Positions 45,588 to 55,142 of a stretch of DNA of 64,000 bases are shown piece after piece. The notes under the pieces were generated by a model. It saw only the letters and a list, made by a program, of their open reading frames with translations, was not told the DNA's origin and did no database searches. Positions within the stretch are counted from its first letter, which is position 1. Each line of letters begins with the position of its first letter. The DNA is taken from the NCBI RefSeq assembly GCF_900129345.1, contig NZ_FQVK01000002.1, positions 124,001 through 188,000 of the forward strand, in the 5' to 3' direction. The position numbers were made by a program, and so were the translations under genes. This DNA comes from Ruegeria intermedia (GTDB lineage Bacteria > Pseudomonadota > Alphaproteobacteria > Rhodobacterales > Rhodobacteraceae).

Positions 45588-48050
45588 ATGGGTCTTGTCT
45601 TTCGCTGGTTGTTGCGGATCGCCTCGGGGCTGGTTGTTCTGGCGGTGGCCGCTGTCGGGCTTGTCTATTACCTGGCCAGCCAATCCCTGCCCGACTATGA
45701 CCAGACGCTGAAGGTCAAGGGCCTGTCAGCCCCGGTCGAGATCGTACGCGACAACGCCAACGTGCCGCACATCTTGGGCCAGTCCGACCCCGACGTCTTT
45801 TTCGGCCTTGGCTACGCCCACGCGCAGGACCGGCTGTGGCAGATGACCGTCATGCGCCGCACGGTCCAGGGTCGCCTGTCCGAACTGTTCGGGCCGCGCA
45901 CCGTCCAGATCGACAAGCTGATGCGGCGGCTGGATCTGTACACGCTCGCGCATCAGTCCTTCGAGGTTCAGGATGACTATACCCAATCCGCCCTGCGCGC
46001 CTATGCAGCCGGGGTAAACGCCCGCCTCGACGAGATCAACGACCGCGCCCTGGGCCGCGGCGCACCCGAGATGTTCCTGTTCAACGCCCCCGTGGCCCCC
46101 TGGCAACCCGGCGACAGCATTGCCCTGATCAAGCTGATGGCGGTGCAATTGTCCGGCCACCTGGCCGACGAGGTGCTGCGCGCGCGCGTCTCGCTGATGC
46201 TGAACGATCCCGCGCGACTGGCCGACATCCTGCCCGACGTACCCGGCGACGGGATCGCCGCGCTGCCGGAATATTCCGCGCTGTTTCCCGGCCTGCCACG
46301 CTATGCCCAAGGAACCGACATGCCGGATTCGCCACTGTCGCCCTTCCCCGAACGCGGTCTGGCGGGGGCGTCGAATGCCTGGTCCGCGGCGCCGTCGCGC
46401 TCGGCCAGCGGCGGCACCTTGCTGGCCAACGACCCGCATCTGGGCTTGACCGCGCCGGGGATCTGGTACCTGGCGCGGCTGGAACTGGCCAAAGGCGGCG
46501 TCATCGGTGCCACCATCCCCGGCATTCCCGCGGTGATGTCCGGCCGCAGCGACCGGCTGGGTTGGGGGCTGACCTCGTCCTATCTTGACGATCAGGACGT
46601 GCATATCGAGAAGGTCAACCCCGACAACCCCGAGGAATACTTGACGCCCGAGGGCTACAAACCCTTCAAGACGCGCCCCTCGATCATCGAAATCAAGGAC
46701 GCGCCCCCGATCACCCTGACCCTGCGCTGGACCGAGAACGGCCCCGTCCTGCCCGGCACGCACTACGACCTGGAAACCATCACGCCGCCGGGGCATGTGG
46801 CCTCGCTGTCCTGGACGGCGCTCAGCCCGCGCGACACTTCGATCAGCGCCTCGATGGCCCTGATGAACGCGGATAGCGTGGGCGAAGCCATCGACGCCGC
46901 CGAGACGTACATCGCGCCGTCGCAGAACCTGTCCGTGGTCGACAAGACCACGATCGGCATGAAGCTGATCGGCGCAATGCCCCGGCGCGACCTGAACAAC
47001 CAAAGCCGCGGGCGCATCCCGACGCCGGGCTGGATCGCGGCCAACCGCTGGCAGGGCCGTCTGCCCTATTCCGACAACCCCGAATTCGTGGCCCCCGCCG
47101 GCGGCGTGCTGGGCAACACCAACAACAAGATCATCGACCGGCCTTTCCCCCTGCATGTGTCCTATGAATGGGGCGATACGCAGCGCATCCACCGCTGGGA
47201 ACGCCTGATGCAATCGCGCGAGGTGCACACCCGCGACAGCTTCATCGAGGCGCAGCTGGACACGGTCAGCTTCACCGCGCGGTCGCTGCTGCCGCTGATC
47301 GGGGCCGACCTGTGGTTCACCGGCGAGGCCGCGCCCGAAGGCACCCCCGAACGCCAGCGCCAGATCGCCCTGACCCTGCTGGCCGAATGGAACGGCGAGA
47401 TGAACGAGCACCTGCCCGAGCCGCTGATCTATGCGGCCTGGGTCCGCGCGCTGCAAAAACGCCTGATCGCTGATGACCTTGGGCCTCTGGCCAAGGAATT
47501 CAAGCACGTCGAGCCCCTGTTCATCGAACGCGTTTTCCGCGACATCGACGGGGCCTCGGCCTGGTGCGACGTCCGGCAGAGCGCACCGGTGGAAACCTGC
47601 ACCGACATGGCCCGGCTGGCCCTGGACGATGCGCTGGTCTGGATTTCCGAGCGCTATGGCAGCCAACTGGAATCCCTGCGCTGGGGCGATGCCCACCAGG
47701 CCACCCATTATCACCCGGTGCTGGGCGAGGTTCCGGTGCTGCGCTATTTCGTCAATATCCGCCAATCGACCAGCGGCGGCGACAACACCCTGCTGCGCGG
47801 ACGCACCTCGGGCGAAGGGCCGGACCCGTTCCAGAACGTGCACGGCGCGGGCTATCGTGGGGTCTATGACTTTGCCGACCCCGACAGCTCGGTCTTCATC
47901 ACGGCGACCGGGCAATCGGGCCATTTCCTGTCGCGCTATTATGACGATCAGGCGCAGCTGTGGCGCCGGGGTGAATACATTCCGATGTCGCTGGATCTGG
48001 ATCTGGCCCGCGCCGCCGCCGTCGGGACCACCCGTCTGATGCCGCAATAG
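45588..48050 (+). CDS. Penicillin acylase family (Ntn) hydrolase, membrane anchored
   Basis: 820 aa single-chain precursor. An N-terminal hydrophobic segment at about residues 6-30 anchors or exports it. The alpha-chain region has GYAHAQDRLWQMTVMRR; the autoproteolytic site precedes S262 in GLAGASNAWS, making Ser262 the N-terminal nucleophile of the beta chain, with NDPHLGL downstream as usual. Family members cleave amides: penicillins, N-acyl-homoserine lactones (quorum quenching) or other acyl amides. The substrate cannot be assigned here. An early TTG or GTG is not needed; the ATG gives the anchor. Confidence 0.92.
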   Translation: MGLVFRWLLRIASGLVVLAVAAVGLVYYLASQSLPDYDQTLKVKGLSAPVEIVRDNANVPHILGQSDPDVFFGLGYAHAQDRLWQMTVMRRTVQGRLSELFGPRTVQIDKLMRRLDLYTLAHQSFEVQDDYTQSALRAYAAGVNARLDEINDRALGRGAPEMFLFNAPVAPWQPGDSIALIKLMAVQLSGHLADEVLRARVSLMLNDPARLADILPDVPGDGIAALPEYSALFPGLPRYAQGTDMPDSPLSPFPERGLAGASNAWSAAPSRSASGGTLLANDPHLGLTAPGIWYLARLELAKGGVIGATIPGIPAVMSGRSDRLGWGLTSSYLDDQDVHIEKVNPDNPEEYLTPEGYKPFKTRPSIIEIKDAPPITLTLRWTENGPVLPGTHYDLETITPPGHVASLSWTALSPRDTSISASMALMNADSVGEAIDAAETYIAPSQNLSVVDKTTIGMKLIGAMPRRDLNNQSRGRIPTPGWIAANRWQGRLPYSDNPEFVAPAGGVLGNTNNKIIDRPFPLHVSYEWGDTQRIHRWERLMQSREVHTRDSFIEAQLDTVSFTARSLLPLIGADLWFTGEAAPEGTPERQRQIALTLLAEWNGEMNEHLPEPLIYAAWVRALQKRLIADDLGPLAKEFKHVEPLFIERVFRDIDGASAWCDVRQSAPVETCTDMARLALDDALVWISERYGSQLESLRWGDAHQATHYHPVLGEVPVLRYFVNIRQSTSGGDNTLLRGRTSGEGPDPFQNVHGAGYRGVYDFADPDSSVFITATGQSGHFLSRYYDDQAQLWRRGEYIPMSLDLDLARAAAVGTTRLMPQ

Positions 48051-48158
48051 TCGGGATTTCGGCGGACCCCCGCCCCTTTTTTGTAGCCCCGTGGACGTGG
48101 CCCCGTGGCTTGGCCTACCATTCCCGAGCGCCCGGACCGCAGCGCGAGGGGGAAAATC

Positions 48159-48554
48159 ATGGCCAGTTTGCGCGATACCCTGAACAATCTAGCCCGCGAC
48201 TATGCCATCGCCTGGAGCTCGGGGGACGCTGATGCCGTGGCCGAATTCTTTACGTCGGACGGACAGATCAGCATCAATCGCGGCGCCCCCATCGTTGGGC
48301 GGGCGGCCATCGCGGACATGGCGCGCAGGTTTCACAACGACTTTCCCGACCTTGAAGTACGCTGCGATATGCTGCGATGGGCCGGTCCCCACGCCATTTT
48401 CGTCTGGACCCTTGAAGGGCACCACGCCCGGACCGGCAATGCGGTGATTACGCGCGGCTGGGAAGAATGGGAGCTGGATGCAGAGTACAAAATCCAGTCG
48501 TCGTTGGGCTGGTTCGATGCCGACGATCATCAGCGCCAGATCGACGGGGCCTGA
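48159..48554 (+). CDS. SnoaL/NTF2-like protein
   Basis: 131 aa, cone-shaped alpha+beta barrel fold predicted from DTLNNLARDYAIAWSSGDADAVAEFF ... GRAAIADMARRF and the strands FVWTLEGHHARTGNAVITRGW. The family includes isomerases, hydrolases and binding proteins that work without a fixed motif, so function is open. AGGGGGAA lies about seven bases before the ATG. It ends three bases from the convergent hflX stop. Confidence 0.82.
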   Translation: MASLRDTLNNLARDYAIAWSSGDADAVAEFFTSDGQISINRGAPIVGRAAIADMARRFHNDFPDLEVRCDMLRWAGPHAIFVWTLEGHHARTGNAVITRGWEEWELDAEYKIQSSLGWFDADDHQRQIDGA

Positions 48555-48557
48555 CCG

Positions 48558-49829
48558 TCAGAGGCCCGCGAACTGGTTGGCCTGCTTGTCGGTCCACAGA
48601 ACGGTGATCTCGAACCCGTCCTCGGTCTGTTTTTCGCCGCGCACCACGTCCTGCCGGAAGAGCCAGGCGCGTTTGTTGCCGTCGGCGAACCCCAGTTTCA
48701 GAACCTCCTCCCGGCGCACGCCCTGCAGGATCGTGGCGATCTGGCTCAGCAGCGGATCGATGCCCTCGCCGGTCACGGCCGAGATCGGGAACACCGCCGG
48801 ATCGCGCTCGGCCCGGGCCTGCACGGCCTTCCGGTCTTCGTCGGACAGCAGGTCGATCTTGTTCCAGACTTCAAGCTGAGGGCGGGTGTCGTCCACACCC
48901 AACGAGGCCATGATCGTGCGCACATCCTCGGCCTGCTCCTCGGTCTCGGCATGGCTGATGTCGCGCACATGCACGATCAGGTCGGCGGCCAGAACCTCCT
49001 CGAGCGTGGCCCGGAAGGCCGCGACCAGTTCGGTCGGCAGGTTCGAGATGAAACCCACCGTGTCGGACAGGATCACCTCGGGGCCGTCGGGCAGTTCGAT
49101 CCGGCGCATGGTCGGGTCCAGCGTGGCAAACAGCATATCCTTGGCCATGACTTCGGCCCCGGTCAGGCGGTTGAACAGCGTCGATTTTCCCGCGTTGGTA
49201 TAGCCCACTAGCGCCACGATCGGATAGGGCACCTTGGCCCGCGCAGCGCGGTGCAGCGTCCGTGTCTTCACGACCTTCTGCAACTGGCGGCGCAGGCGCA
49301 CCAGTTGATCGTCGATCGCACGCCGGTCGGCCTCGATCTGGGTTTCCCCCGGCCCGCCGACAAAGCCCAGCCCACCGCGCTGACGTTCCAGGTGGGTCCA
49401 GGCCCGCACCAGGCGCGTGCGCTGATAGCTGAGCGCGGCCATCTCGACCTGCAGCACACCCTCGCGCGTGCGGGCGCGGTCCGAGAAAATTTCCAGAATC
49501 AGCCCCGTCCGGTCGAGGATCTTGACCTTCCACGCCTTCTCCAGGTTGCGCTGCTGAACCGGGGTGACCGGCCCGTCGACCAGAACCAGCTGAATCTCGT
49601 TTTCCGCAAAACGCGCGCCCAGTTCCTCGATCTTGCCGCTGCCGAACAGCAGGCCGGGCTGCGCCCGCGGCAGGCGCACGATCTCGGACCCGATCACATC
49701 CAGATCGGGCAAGGCGGCAGCCAATGCCACCGACTCTTCCAGCGCCGGAACGGGGTCGCGGCGCTGGTCATCTGACTTGATATCGGGATGCAGCACCCAG
49801 GCCCGGGTGCGCGTCCGGTCATGTTCCAT
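48558..49829 (-). CDS. hflX: GTPase HflX
   Basis: 423 aa ribosome-associated GTPase that splits stalled ribosomes under stress. The HflX-specific N-terminal domain is followed by GGPGETQIEADRR, and the G domain has G1 VGYTNAGKST near residue 208, G3 DTVGF, and G4 NKID. The ATG at 49829 shares its A with the hfq stop (TGATG), so hfq-hflX are coupled, as in many proteobacteria. A TTG one codon earlier is less likely. Confidence 0.96.
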   Translation of the reverse strand: MEHDRTRTRAWVLHPDIKSDDQRRDPVPALEESVALAAALPDLDVIGSEIVRLPRAQPGLLFGSGKIEELGARFAENEIQLVLVDGPVTPVQQRNLEKAWKVKILDRTGLILEIFSDRARTREGVLQVEMAALSYQRTRLVRAWTHLERQRGGLGFVGGPGETQIEADRRAIDDQLVRLRRQLQKVVKTRTLHRAARAKVPYPIVALVGYTNAGKSTLFNRLTGAEVMAKDMLFATLDPTMRRIELPDGPEVILSDTVGFISNLPTELVAAFRATLEEVLAADLIVHVRDISHAETEEQAEDVRTIMASLGVDDTRPQLEVWNKIDLLSDEDRKAVQARAERDPAVFPISAVTGEGIDPLLSQIATILQGVRREEVLKLGFADGNKRAWLFRQDVVRGEKQTEDGFEITVLWTDKQANQFAGL

Positions 49830-50068
49830 CAAGAGGCGTCTTCGCCTTCATACAGGTTGATCGGCTGCGACGGCATGATGGTCGAGATCGCGTGCTTGTA
49901 GACCAGCTGCGACTGTCCGTCGCGGCGCAGCAGCACGCAGAAATTGTCGAACCAGGTGATGACACCCTGCAATTTCACGCCGTTGATCAGGAAAATCGTA
50001 ACGGGAACCTTTGCTTTCCGTACATTGTTCAGGAAGGCATCCTGAAGATTCTGTCTGTCCGAAGCCAT
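49829..50068 (-). CDS. hfq: RNA chaperone Hfq
   Basis: 79 aa, the compact alphaproteobacterial form without the long acidic tail of E. coli. Sm1 motif [20 protein letters not shown] and Sm2 motif VYKHAISTI are intact. The ring protein pairs small RNAs with mRNAs and is known to influence nitrogen control in this group. It sits between trkH and hflX on the same strand. Confidence 0.97.
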   Translation of the reverse strand: MASDRQNLQDAFLNNVRKAKVPVTIFLINGVKLQGVITWFDNFCVLLRRDGQSQLVYKHAISTIMPSQPINLYEGEDAS

Positions 50069-50190
50069 GTTTTGTTATCTCGCCGTTGTTCTTGCATACG
50101 CGCTGCGGACCAACGCGCTCCCTCGGGCCGAGTATGGAGTGACACGAACAGATATTCCAGATGAAAAATCAGGCAGTAACCCGAACCGAT

Positions 50191-51729
50191 TCAATCGCGC
50201 CACAGGCTGGGCGTGATCAGCGCGATGATCGCCAGCGTTTCCAGCCGCCCGATCACCATTCCCGCGCACAGTGACAGCTTGGCCCCCGCTGACAGGTCGA
50301 TCAGCCGCAAAGGCACGTCCGTCGCCAGTTCGATCAAAGGGCCGGTGGTGCTCAGCGCGGCGACGCTCAGAACCATGGCCTGCTCAAAGCCCACACCTTC
50401 GGCGGCCAGCAGAACGTCGAAGACCGCCAGCGCCAGGGCAAACATCATCAGGAAGATCCACGCGATGTAAGCCCCCTGGCTTTGGATGCGGCGATTGCCC
50501 GCCCCTGCGCCGCTGACCGATGACGGGTGGATCAGGCGGTCCAGCTCGCGCGCGCCGTTCAGATACAGCGCATAGACCCGCAACAGCTTGACCCCGCCCG
50601 CCGTCGTGGCCACCCCGCCCCCGATCAGCGCCAGCCCCATCAGCACCAGCCCCGGCGTTCCCAGGCCCGACAGCTGCTGCGCATCGTTCCAATAGGCACT
50701 TTCGAACCCGGCGGTCGTCAGGAAGGACAGCACCGTGAACAGCATGCCCCAGATCACGTTGAGAATCTGCAACCCGGTGGCCTGCCCTCCGATCTCGGCC
50801 ATGCCGGCCAGGGCCCGGAACACCAGCAGGGCCGCGACCGCGACCACGATCAGCAGGCCGATGCGGAATTCAGGGTCCTTGTCCAGACGGGTATGACCGG
50901 ATACCGCTGTATCGGTCGAAAAGGTCAACCGCGACAGAGCGAAGAACAGAAACAGGAACAGAATGGCCTCACCCGTGATCCCCGCGGTCGATCCCTCCAG
51001 ACCGCCGACGGGTGAAATCCCCGACGTCGCCATGATCGACATCGCATGGCAAATCGCCGTCAGACCCTGTTCGCCCGCGATCAGCAGCAGGATCCAGATC
51101 ACGGCCGTCAGGCCCGCATAGACGGGCGTCAGGGTCCGGGCCACGCGAAACAGGCGGCCGCGAGGATCGGTCAATTCGCTCTGCGCCACACCCGAGACCG
51201 GCCGCCCCGGCTCACCGCGTGCGGTGATCTCGAACCCGCCCAGGGACAGAGGCGCAAGGATGGCCGCCGCCGAGACCCACATCAGCAGCCCGCCCATCCA
51301 GCCGACCAGCGCGCGCCACAGATGCACCGGGGCCGACAGGCGGCCGGGATCGCTGAACAGATCGGCGCCGGTGGTCGTCACGGCGCTGACCATGTCGAAA
51401 TAGGCGTTCAGAAAGCGCGTGTTTCCCAGCGCGTCATGCATCGGCACCGCCAGAAAGACCGGCAGCACGGTCAGCGTGGCCAACAGCACCGCCAGTTGCC
51501 CCAACGTACCCCTGCGCGGGCGCCGGTTGGACAGGGCCAATCCGATGATCGACACCAGAAACACCCCGATCACGCCGGAATAGAAAAAGGACTGAGACGT
51601 ATGATGGTCGTTCAGCGCCAACGCATAGATCGCCGGGATCCACATCGCCACCGACGCAACGCCCCAGATCAGCAGGAACAGGGGCAGGCGTTGAAGAACG
51701 CCGATCTGTCCGTTGCGCGCGACGGCCAT
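50191..51729 (-). CDS. trkH: Trk potassium uptake protein, membrane subunit
   Basis: 512 aa channel-like subunit of the Trk K+ system with about ten to twelve helices and four pore repeats. The selectivity-loop motifs TTTGAD, ATSGISP, LTTAGFES and STTGP mark the four pore loops. The ATG shares one base with the trkA stop (TGATG), so both subunits are made together. The length is slightly longer than typical TrkH (about 480-500). Confidence 0.95.
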   Translation of the reverse strand: MAVARNGQIGVLQRLPLFLLIWGVASVAMWIPAIYALALNDHHTSQSFFYSGVIGVFLVSIIGLALSNRRPRRGTLGQLAVLLATLTVLPVFLAVPMHDALGNTRFLNAYFDMVSAVTTTGADLFSDPGRLSAPVHLWRALVGWMGGLLMWVSAAAILAPLSLGGFEITARGEPGRPVSGVAQSELTDPRGRLFRVARTLTPVYAGLTAVIWILLLIAGEQGLTAICHAMSIMATSGISPVGGLEGSTAGITGEAILFLFLFFALSRLTFSTDTAVSGHTRLDKDPEFRIGLLIVVAVAALLVFRALAGMAEIGGQATGLQILNVIWGMLFTVLSFLTTAGFESAYWNDAQQLSGLGTPGLVLMGLALIGGGVATTAGGVKLLRVYALYLNGARELDRLIHPSSVSGAGAGNRRIQSQGAYIAWIFLMMFALALAVFDVLLAAEGVGFEQAMVLSVAALSTTGPLIELATDVPLRLIDLSAGAKLSLCAGMVIGRLETLAIIALITPSLWRD

Positions 51730-53105
51730 CAGAAGAAATCGATCGACACCTGCAACAGGCGTTCGACCTCGGGCACGTCACTGGCCATGGCGAATATCGC
51801 AAGCACGTCCTTTTCCTCGATCCGCAGGCTGCCGGACGGCCGCAGCACCTCGTCGCCCCGACGCAGCGCGCCGACCAGCACCCCTTCGGGGAAGGCGATG
51901 TCGCGCAGTTTCTGCCCGGCAAGCGGTGAGGTCGACAGGACTTCGGCTTCGATCACCTCGGCCTCGGCGTCGCCGATCGAATAGACCTGCCGCACACGAC
52001 CGTGCCGGATGTGGCGCAGGATCGAACTGACCGTGGTGGCGCGCGGGTTGATATAGGCATCGATTCCCAGCGGGCCGGTCAGGGCCGCCATGCTGGGATC
52101 GTTGATCAGCGCAATCGCCAGCGGACACCCCTCGGCCTTGGCTCGCACCGCCGACAGCATGTTGGTCCGGTCGTCATCGGTGACGGCCAGCATGGCGTCG
52201 GCCCGTTCGATCCCGGCCTCGCGCAGCAACGCGGCATCCAGACCGTCGCCATTCAGAACGATCGTGCGCTCCAGCGCCTCGGCGGCCTTCTCGGCGCAGC
52301 GCCGATCGCGCTCGATCACCTTGGCGCGGATCCGACCCTCGCGCTCTTCCAGCGAGCGCGCGACCTCGAGCCCGACATTGCCGCCACCGACGATGACCAC
52401 GCGGTCCTGCTTTTTCTGCGTCTTGCCGAAGACCTCCATCGTGCGGTCCACGTCCTTGACGTGGGTAAAGACATAGCATTCGTCGCCCACGAAAAGCTGA
52501 TCTTCGGATTCCGGTGCAAACAGCGTGCCGTCGCGCCGAACCCCCACCACGATCGCGCTGAGGGTCGAGAACAGATCGGTCAACTGACGCAAAGGGGTGT
52601 TCACGATGGGGCAATCCTCGTCCAGCCGGATGCCCAGCAGTTGCGCCATGCCGTCCATGAACAGCTCGGTGTCGAAGGCCGCCGGCGCCGACAGACGACG
52701 CATGGCCGCGGCGGCCACTTCGCGCTCGGGGCTGATCACAACGTCGATGGGCAGATGGTCGCGCCGGTACAGATCGCGGTGAATCGCCTCGAGATAGGAC
52801 TTCGCACGCAGCCGCGCGATCTTGCGCTGGATCGAGAACACCGAATGCGCCATCTGGCAGATGACCATGTTCACCTCGTCCGAATGGGTGGCGGCGATGA
52901 TCATGTCGGCGTCCCGCGCCCCGGCCTGTTCGAGTATGTCGGGATAGCTGGCAAAGCCCGCGACGCCCTGCACGTCCAGCGTTTCGATCGCCCGGCGCAC
53001 CAGGTCCGGGTTGTTGTCCACGACGGTCACGTCGTTCAACTCGCCCGACAGGTGCCGCGCAATCTGCCACCCGACCTGGCCGGCACCGCAAATGATGACC
53101 TTCAT
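51729..53105 (-). CDS. trkA: Trk potassium uptake protein, regulatory subunit
   Basis: 458 aa cytosolic NAD(H)-binding RCK protein that gates TrkH. Two TrkA-N domains are visible (IICGAGQVGWQIA at the N terminus and VVIVGGGNVGLEVA near residue 237), each followed by a TrkA-C domain. The length equals that of E. coli TrkA. ATG at 53105 gives the canonical start MKVIICGAG; the open frame extends well upstream but without conserved content. Confidence 0.96.
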   Translation of the reverse strand: MKVIICGAGQVGWQIARHLSGELNDVTVVDNNPDLVRRAIETLDVQGVAGFASYPDILEQAGARDADMIIAATHSDEVNMVICQMAHSVFSIQRKIARLRAKSYLEAIHRDLYRRDHLPIDVVISPEREVAAAAMRRLSAPAAFDTELFMDGMAQLLGIRLDEDCPIVNTPLRQLTDLFSTLSAIVVGVRRDGTLFAPESEDQLFVGDECYVFTHVKDVDRTMEVFGKTQKKQDRVVIVGGGNVGLEVARSLEEREGRIRAKVIERDRRCAEKAAEALERTIVLNGDGLDAALLREAGIERADAMLAVTDDDRTNMLSAVRAKAEGCPLAIALINDPSMAALTGPLGIDAYINPRATTVSSILRHIRHGRVRQVYSIGDAEAEVIEAEVLSTSPLAGQKLRDIAFPEGVLVGALRRGDEVLRPSGSLRIEEKDVLAIFAMASDVPEVERLLQVSIDFF

Positions 53106-53201
53106 TCCCTTGGCCCTTCTGCCTGAGCGTTTTGAATGACAGATGCCCCGAATGCGGTCAATTGAATTGTCATGACCTGATCCGTGATGCAAGATCGAGG
53201 C

Positions 53202-53669
53202 ATGAAAACCGTTTTGCCCACCTGTCTGATCCTGCTTGCCGTGGCCGCCTGCGGCCCTCTGTCGATGTATTATCGCGAAGGCGCGAGCGTGACCCGGATG
53301 CAGACCGACACAACCGAATGCCAGGTCGCGGCGCTGAACGAGGTGCCCGTGGCCAACCAGGTGCGTCAATCTCCGCCGGTCTACTGGCCGGGCCAGACCT
53401 ATTGCGACGGCCGCGGACGCTGCTATCGCTCGGCCGGCTGGTGGGAGCCGGGGCGGGTCTATACCGTGGATGCGAACAAGGGCCTGCGCGACACGGTCGA
53501 GGCGCAATGCATGGCGCGCAAGGGATACCTGCCGGTCAGCCTGCCGCCCTGCAAGCAGAGCCAGAAACGCGGAATTGCCCCCCAGCGGACCACCACCCTG
53601 CCGCCGCTGACCGGCAGCGCCTGCTATGTCAAATTCGACGACGGATCCTTCCAGATCATCACGCCCTGA
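53202..53669 (+). CDS. Cys-rich hypothetical lipoprotein
   Basis: 155 aa from the ATG at 53202. A lipoprotein signal (MKTVLPTCLILLAVAAC) has its lipobox Cys at residue 17. The mature part contains further cysteines spaced along the chain (in TECQV, TYCDGRGRCYR, EAQCMARKG, PPCKQ and SACYV), suggesting disulfides. No family recognised. It lies on the opposite strand between trkA and ntrX, interrupting an otherwise one-strand cluster. A GTG at 53184 is an alternative start but spoils the signal. Confidence 0.75.
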   Translation: MKTVLPTCLILLAVAACGPLSMYYREGASVTRMQTDTTECQVAALNEVPVANQVRQSPPVYWPGQTYCDGRGRCYRSAGWWEPGRVYTVDANKGLRDTVEAQCMARKGYLPVSLPPCKQSQKRGIAPQRTTTLPPLTGSACYVKFDDGSFQIITP

Positions 53670-53732
53670 CGCGGACGACACCGGTTCGCGCCTGCGCCGC
53701 AGGGGCATTCACCCCCGCAGGCAAGCCGCCCG

Positions 53733-55142
53733 TCACTCGGCCGGTTCGGGTTCGTCCACCCGGGCCACCCGGGCGCCGGATTTGCTTGAGGTCACCACCC
53801 CCAGCGACTTCAGCTTGCGGTGCAGCGCGCTGCGCTCCATCCCCACGAAGTTGGCCGTGCGGCTGATATTGCCGCCGAACCGGTTGATCTGGGTCAGCAG
53901 GTATTCGCGTTCGAAGGCCTCGCGCGCCTCGCGCAGGGGCAAGGTTGCCAGCGCGCCCGACAGCACCACGCGGCCCGGCTCTTCGCTCTTGTCTTCGTCG
54001 CTGGGCAGTTCGCGCGCCTCGATCGGGCCGCTGCCGTCGCCCAGAATCAGCACTCGTTCGACCAGGTTTTTCAGCTGTCGCACGTTTCCGGGCCAGCTCA
54101 TGGTCTGCAGCAGCGCCACCGCCTCGTCCGACAACTCGCGCACGGGCAGGCCCTGGGTCTCGTTGCAGATCTGGATGAAATGCCGCGCCAGAACCGGAAT
54201 GTCCTCGCGCCGGTCCTCCAGCGACGGCACCGCGATCGGAACCACGTTCAGGCGGTGATACAGCTCTTCGCGGAACCGCTCGGCCGCGATCTCGGCCTCG
54301 AGGTCGCGGTTGGTCGACGAGATCACCCGAAGATCGACCCGCACCTTGTCGCTGCCGCCGACGCGCTGGAACTGCTGATCCACCAGCACCCGCAGAATCT
54401 TGGACTGAGTGCCCAGCGGCATGTCGGCCACTTCGTCGAAATAGATCACACCGCCATGCGCCTGTTCGAGAAGACCGGATTCGATGCCGCGTTCGGGCGA
54501 CTCGCGGCCGAACAGAACCTCTTCCACACGCTCGGGTTCGATCCCGGCACAATTCACCGTCACGAAGGGGGCGTTGGCGCGGTTGGAATGCGCGTGGATG
54601 TAGCGCGCGGCGATCTCCTTGCCCGACCCGGCCGGGCCGCGCAGCATCACCCGACCGTTCGACTTGGTCACCTTGTCCAACTGGGCCACCATGGCGCGGA
54701 ACGCGGCCGAACTGCCGATCATCTCGGAACAGCTGACTTCCTTGCGCTTGAGCGAGGCGTTCTCGCGGCGCAGGCGCGAGGTCTCCATGGCGCGGCGGAT
54801 CACCACCATCAACTGGTCGATATTGAAGGGCTTTTCGATGAAGTCATAGGCGCCCTGCTTGATCGCGGCAACGGCGATTTCGATGTTGCCGTGCCCCGAG
54901 ATGATCACCACCGGAATGTCGGGATTGTCGCGCTTGACCGCCTTCAGGATGTCGATGCCGTCCATCCGGCTGTCCTTGAGCCAGATATCCAGGATCAGCA
55001 GCCCCGGCGGCTCGGCGTTGATTGCGTTCATGCACTCGTCCGAGTTGGCGGCCAGCCGGGTGGTGTAGCCTTCGTCCTCCAGAATGTCGGACACAAGTTC
55101 GCGAATATCGCGCTCGTCATCTACGATCAGAATGTCGCTCAT
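53733..55142 (-). CDS. ntrX: NtrX response regulator
   Basis: 469 aa. Receiver domain with phospho-acceptor D52 in LILDIWLK, AAA+ domain with Walker A GPAGSGKE and Walker B VIYFDEVADMP, and a Fis-type DNA-binding end (GNISRTANFVGMERSALHRKL). The loop that carries GAFTGA in sigma-54 activators reads instead FGRESPERGIESG, so sigma-54 contact is doubtful. Partner of NtrY, with which it overlaps by ATGA. Known NtrYX roles include nitrogen, redox and envelope control. Confidence 0.95.
   Translation of the reverse strand: MSDILIVDDERDIRELVSDILEDEGYTTRLAANSDECMNAINAEPPGLLILDIWLKDSRMDGIDILKAVKRDNPDIPVVIISGHGNIEIAVAAIKQGAYDFIEKPFNIDQLMVVIRRAMETSRLRRENASLKRKEVSCSEMIGSSAAFRAMVAQLDKVTKSNGRVMLRGPAGSGKEIAARYIHAHSNRANAPFVTVNCAGIEPERVEEVLFGRESPERGIESGLLEQAHGGVIYFDEVADMPLGTQSKILRVLVDQQFQRVGGSDKVRVDLRVISSTNRDLEAEIAAERFREELYHRLNVVPIAVPSLEDRREDIPVLARHFIQICNETQGLPVRELSDEAVALLQTMSWPGNVRQLKNLVERVLILGDGSGPIEARELPSDEDKSEEPGRVVLSGALATLPLREAREAFEREYLLTQINRFGGNISRTANFVGMERSALHRKLKSLGVVTSSKSGARVARVDEPEPAE

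Noticed and set aside
45726..48047. 773-codon minus-strand frame over the Ntn acylase
   Set aside because: This is a mirror of the real acylase gene, which has an intact catalytic serine and domain order; the antisense translation has no recognisable domains.
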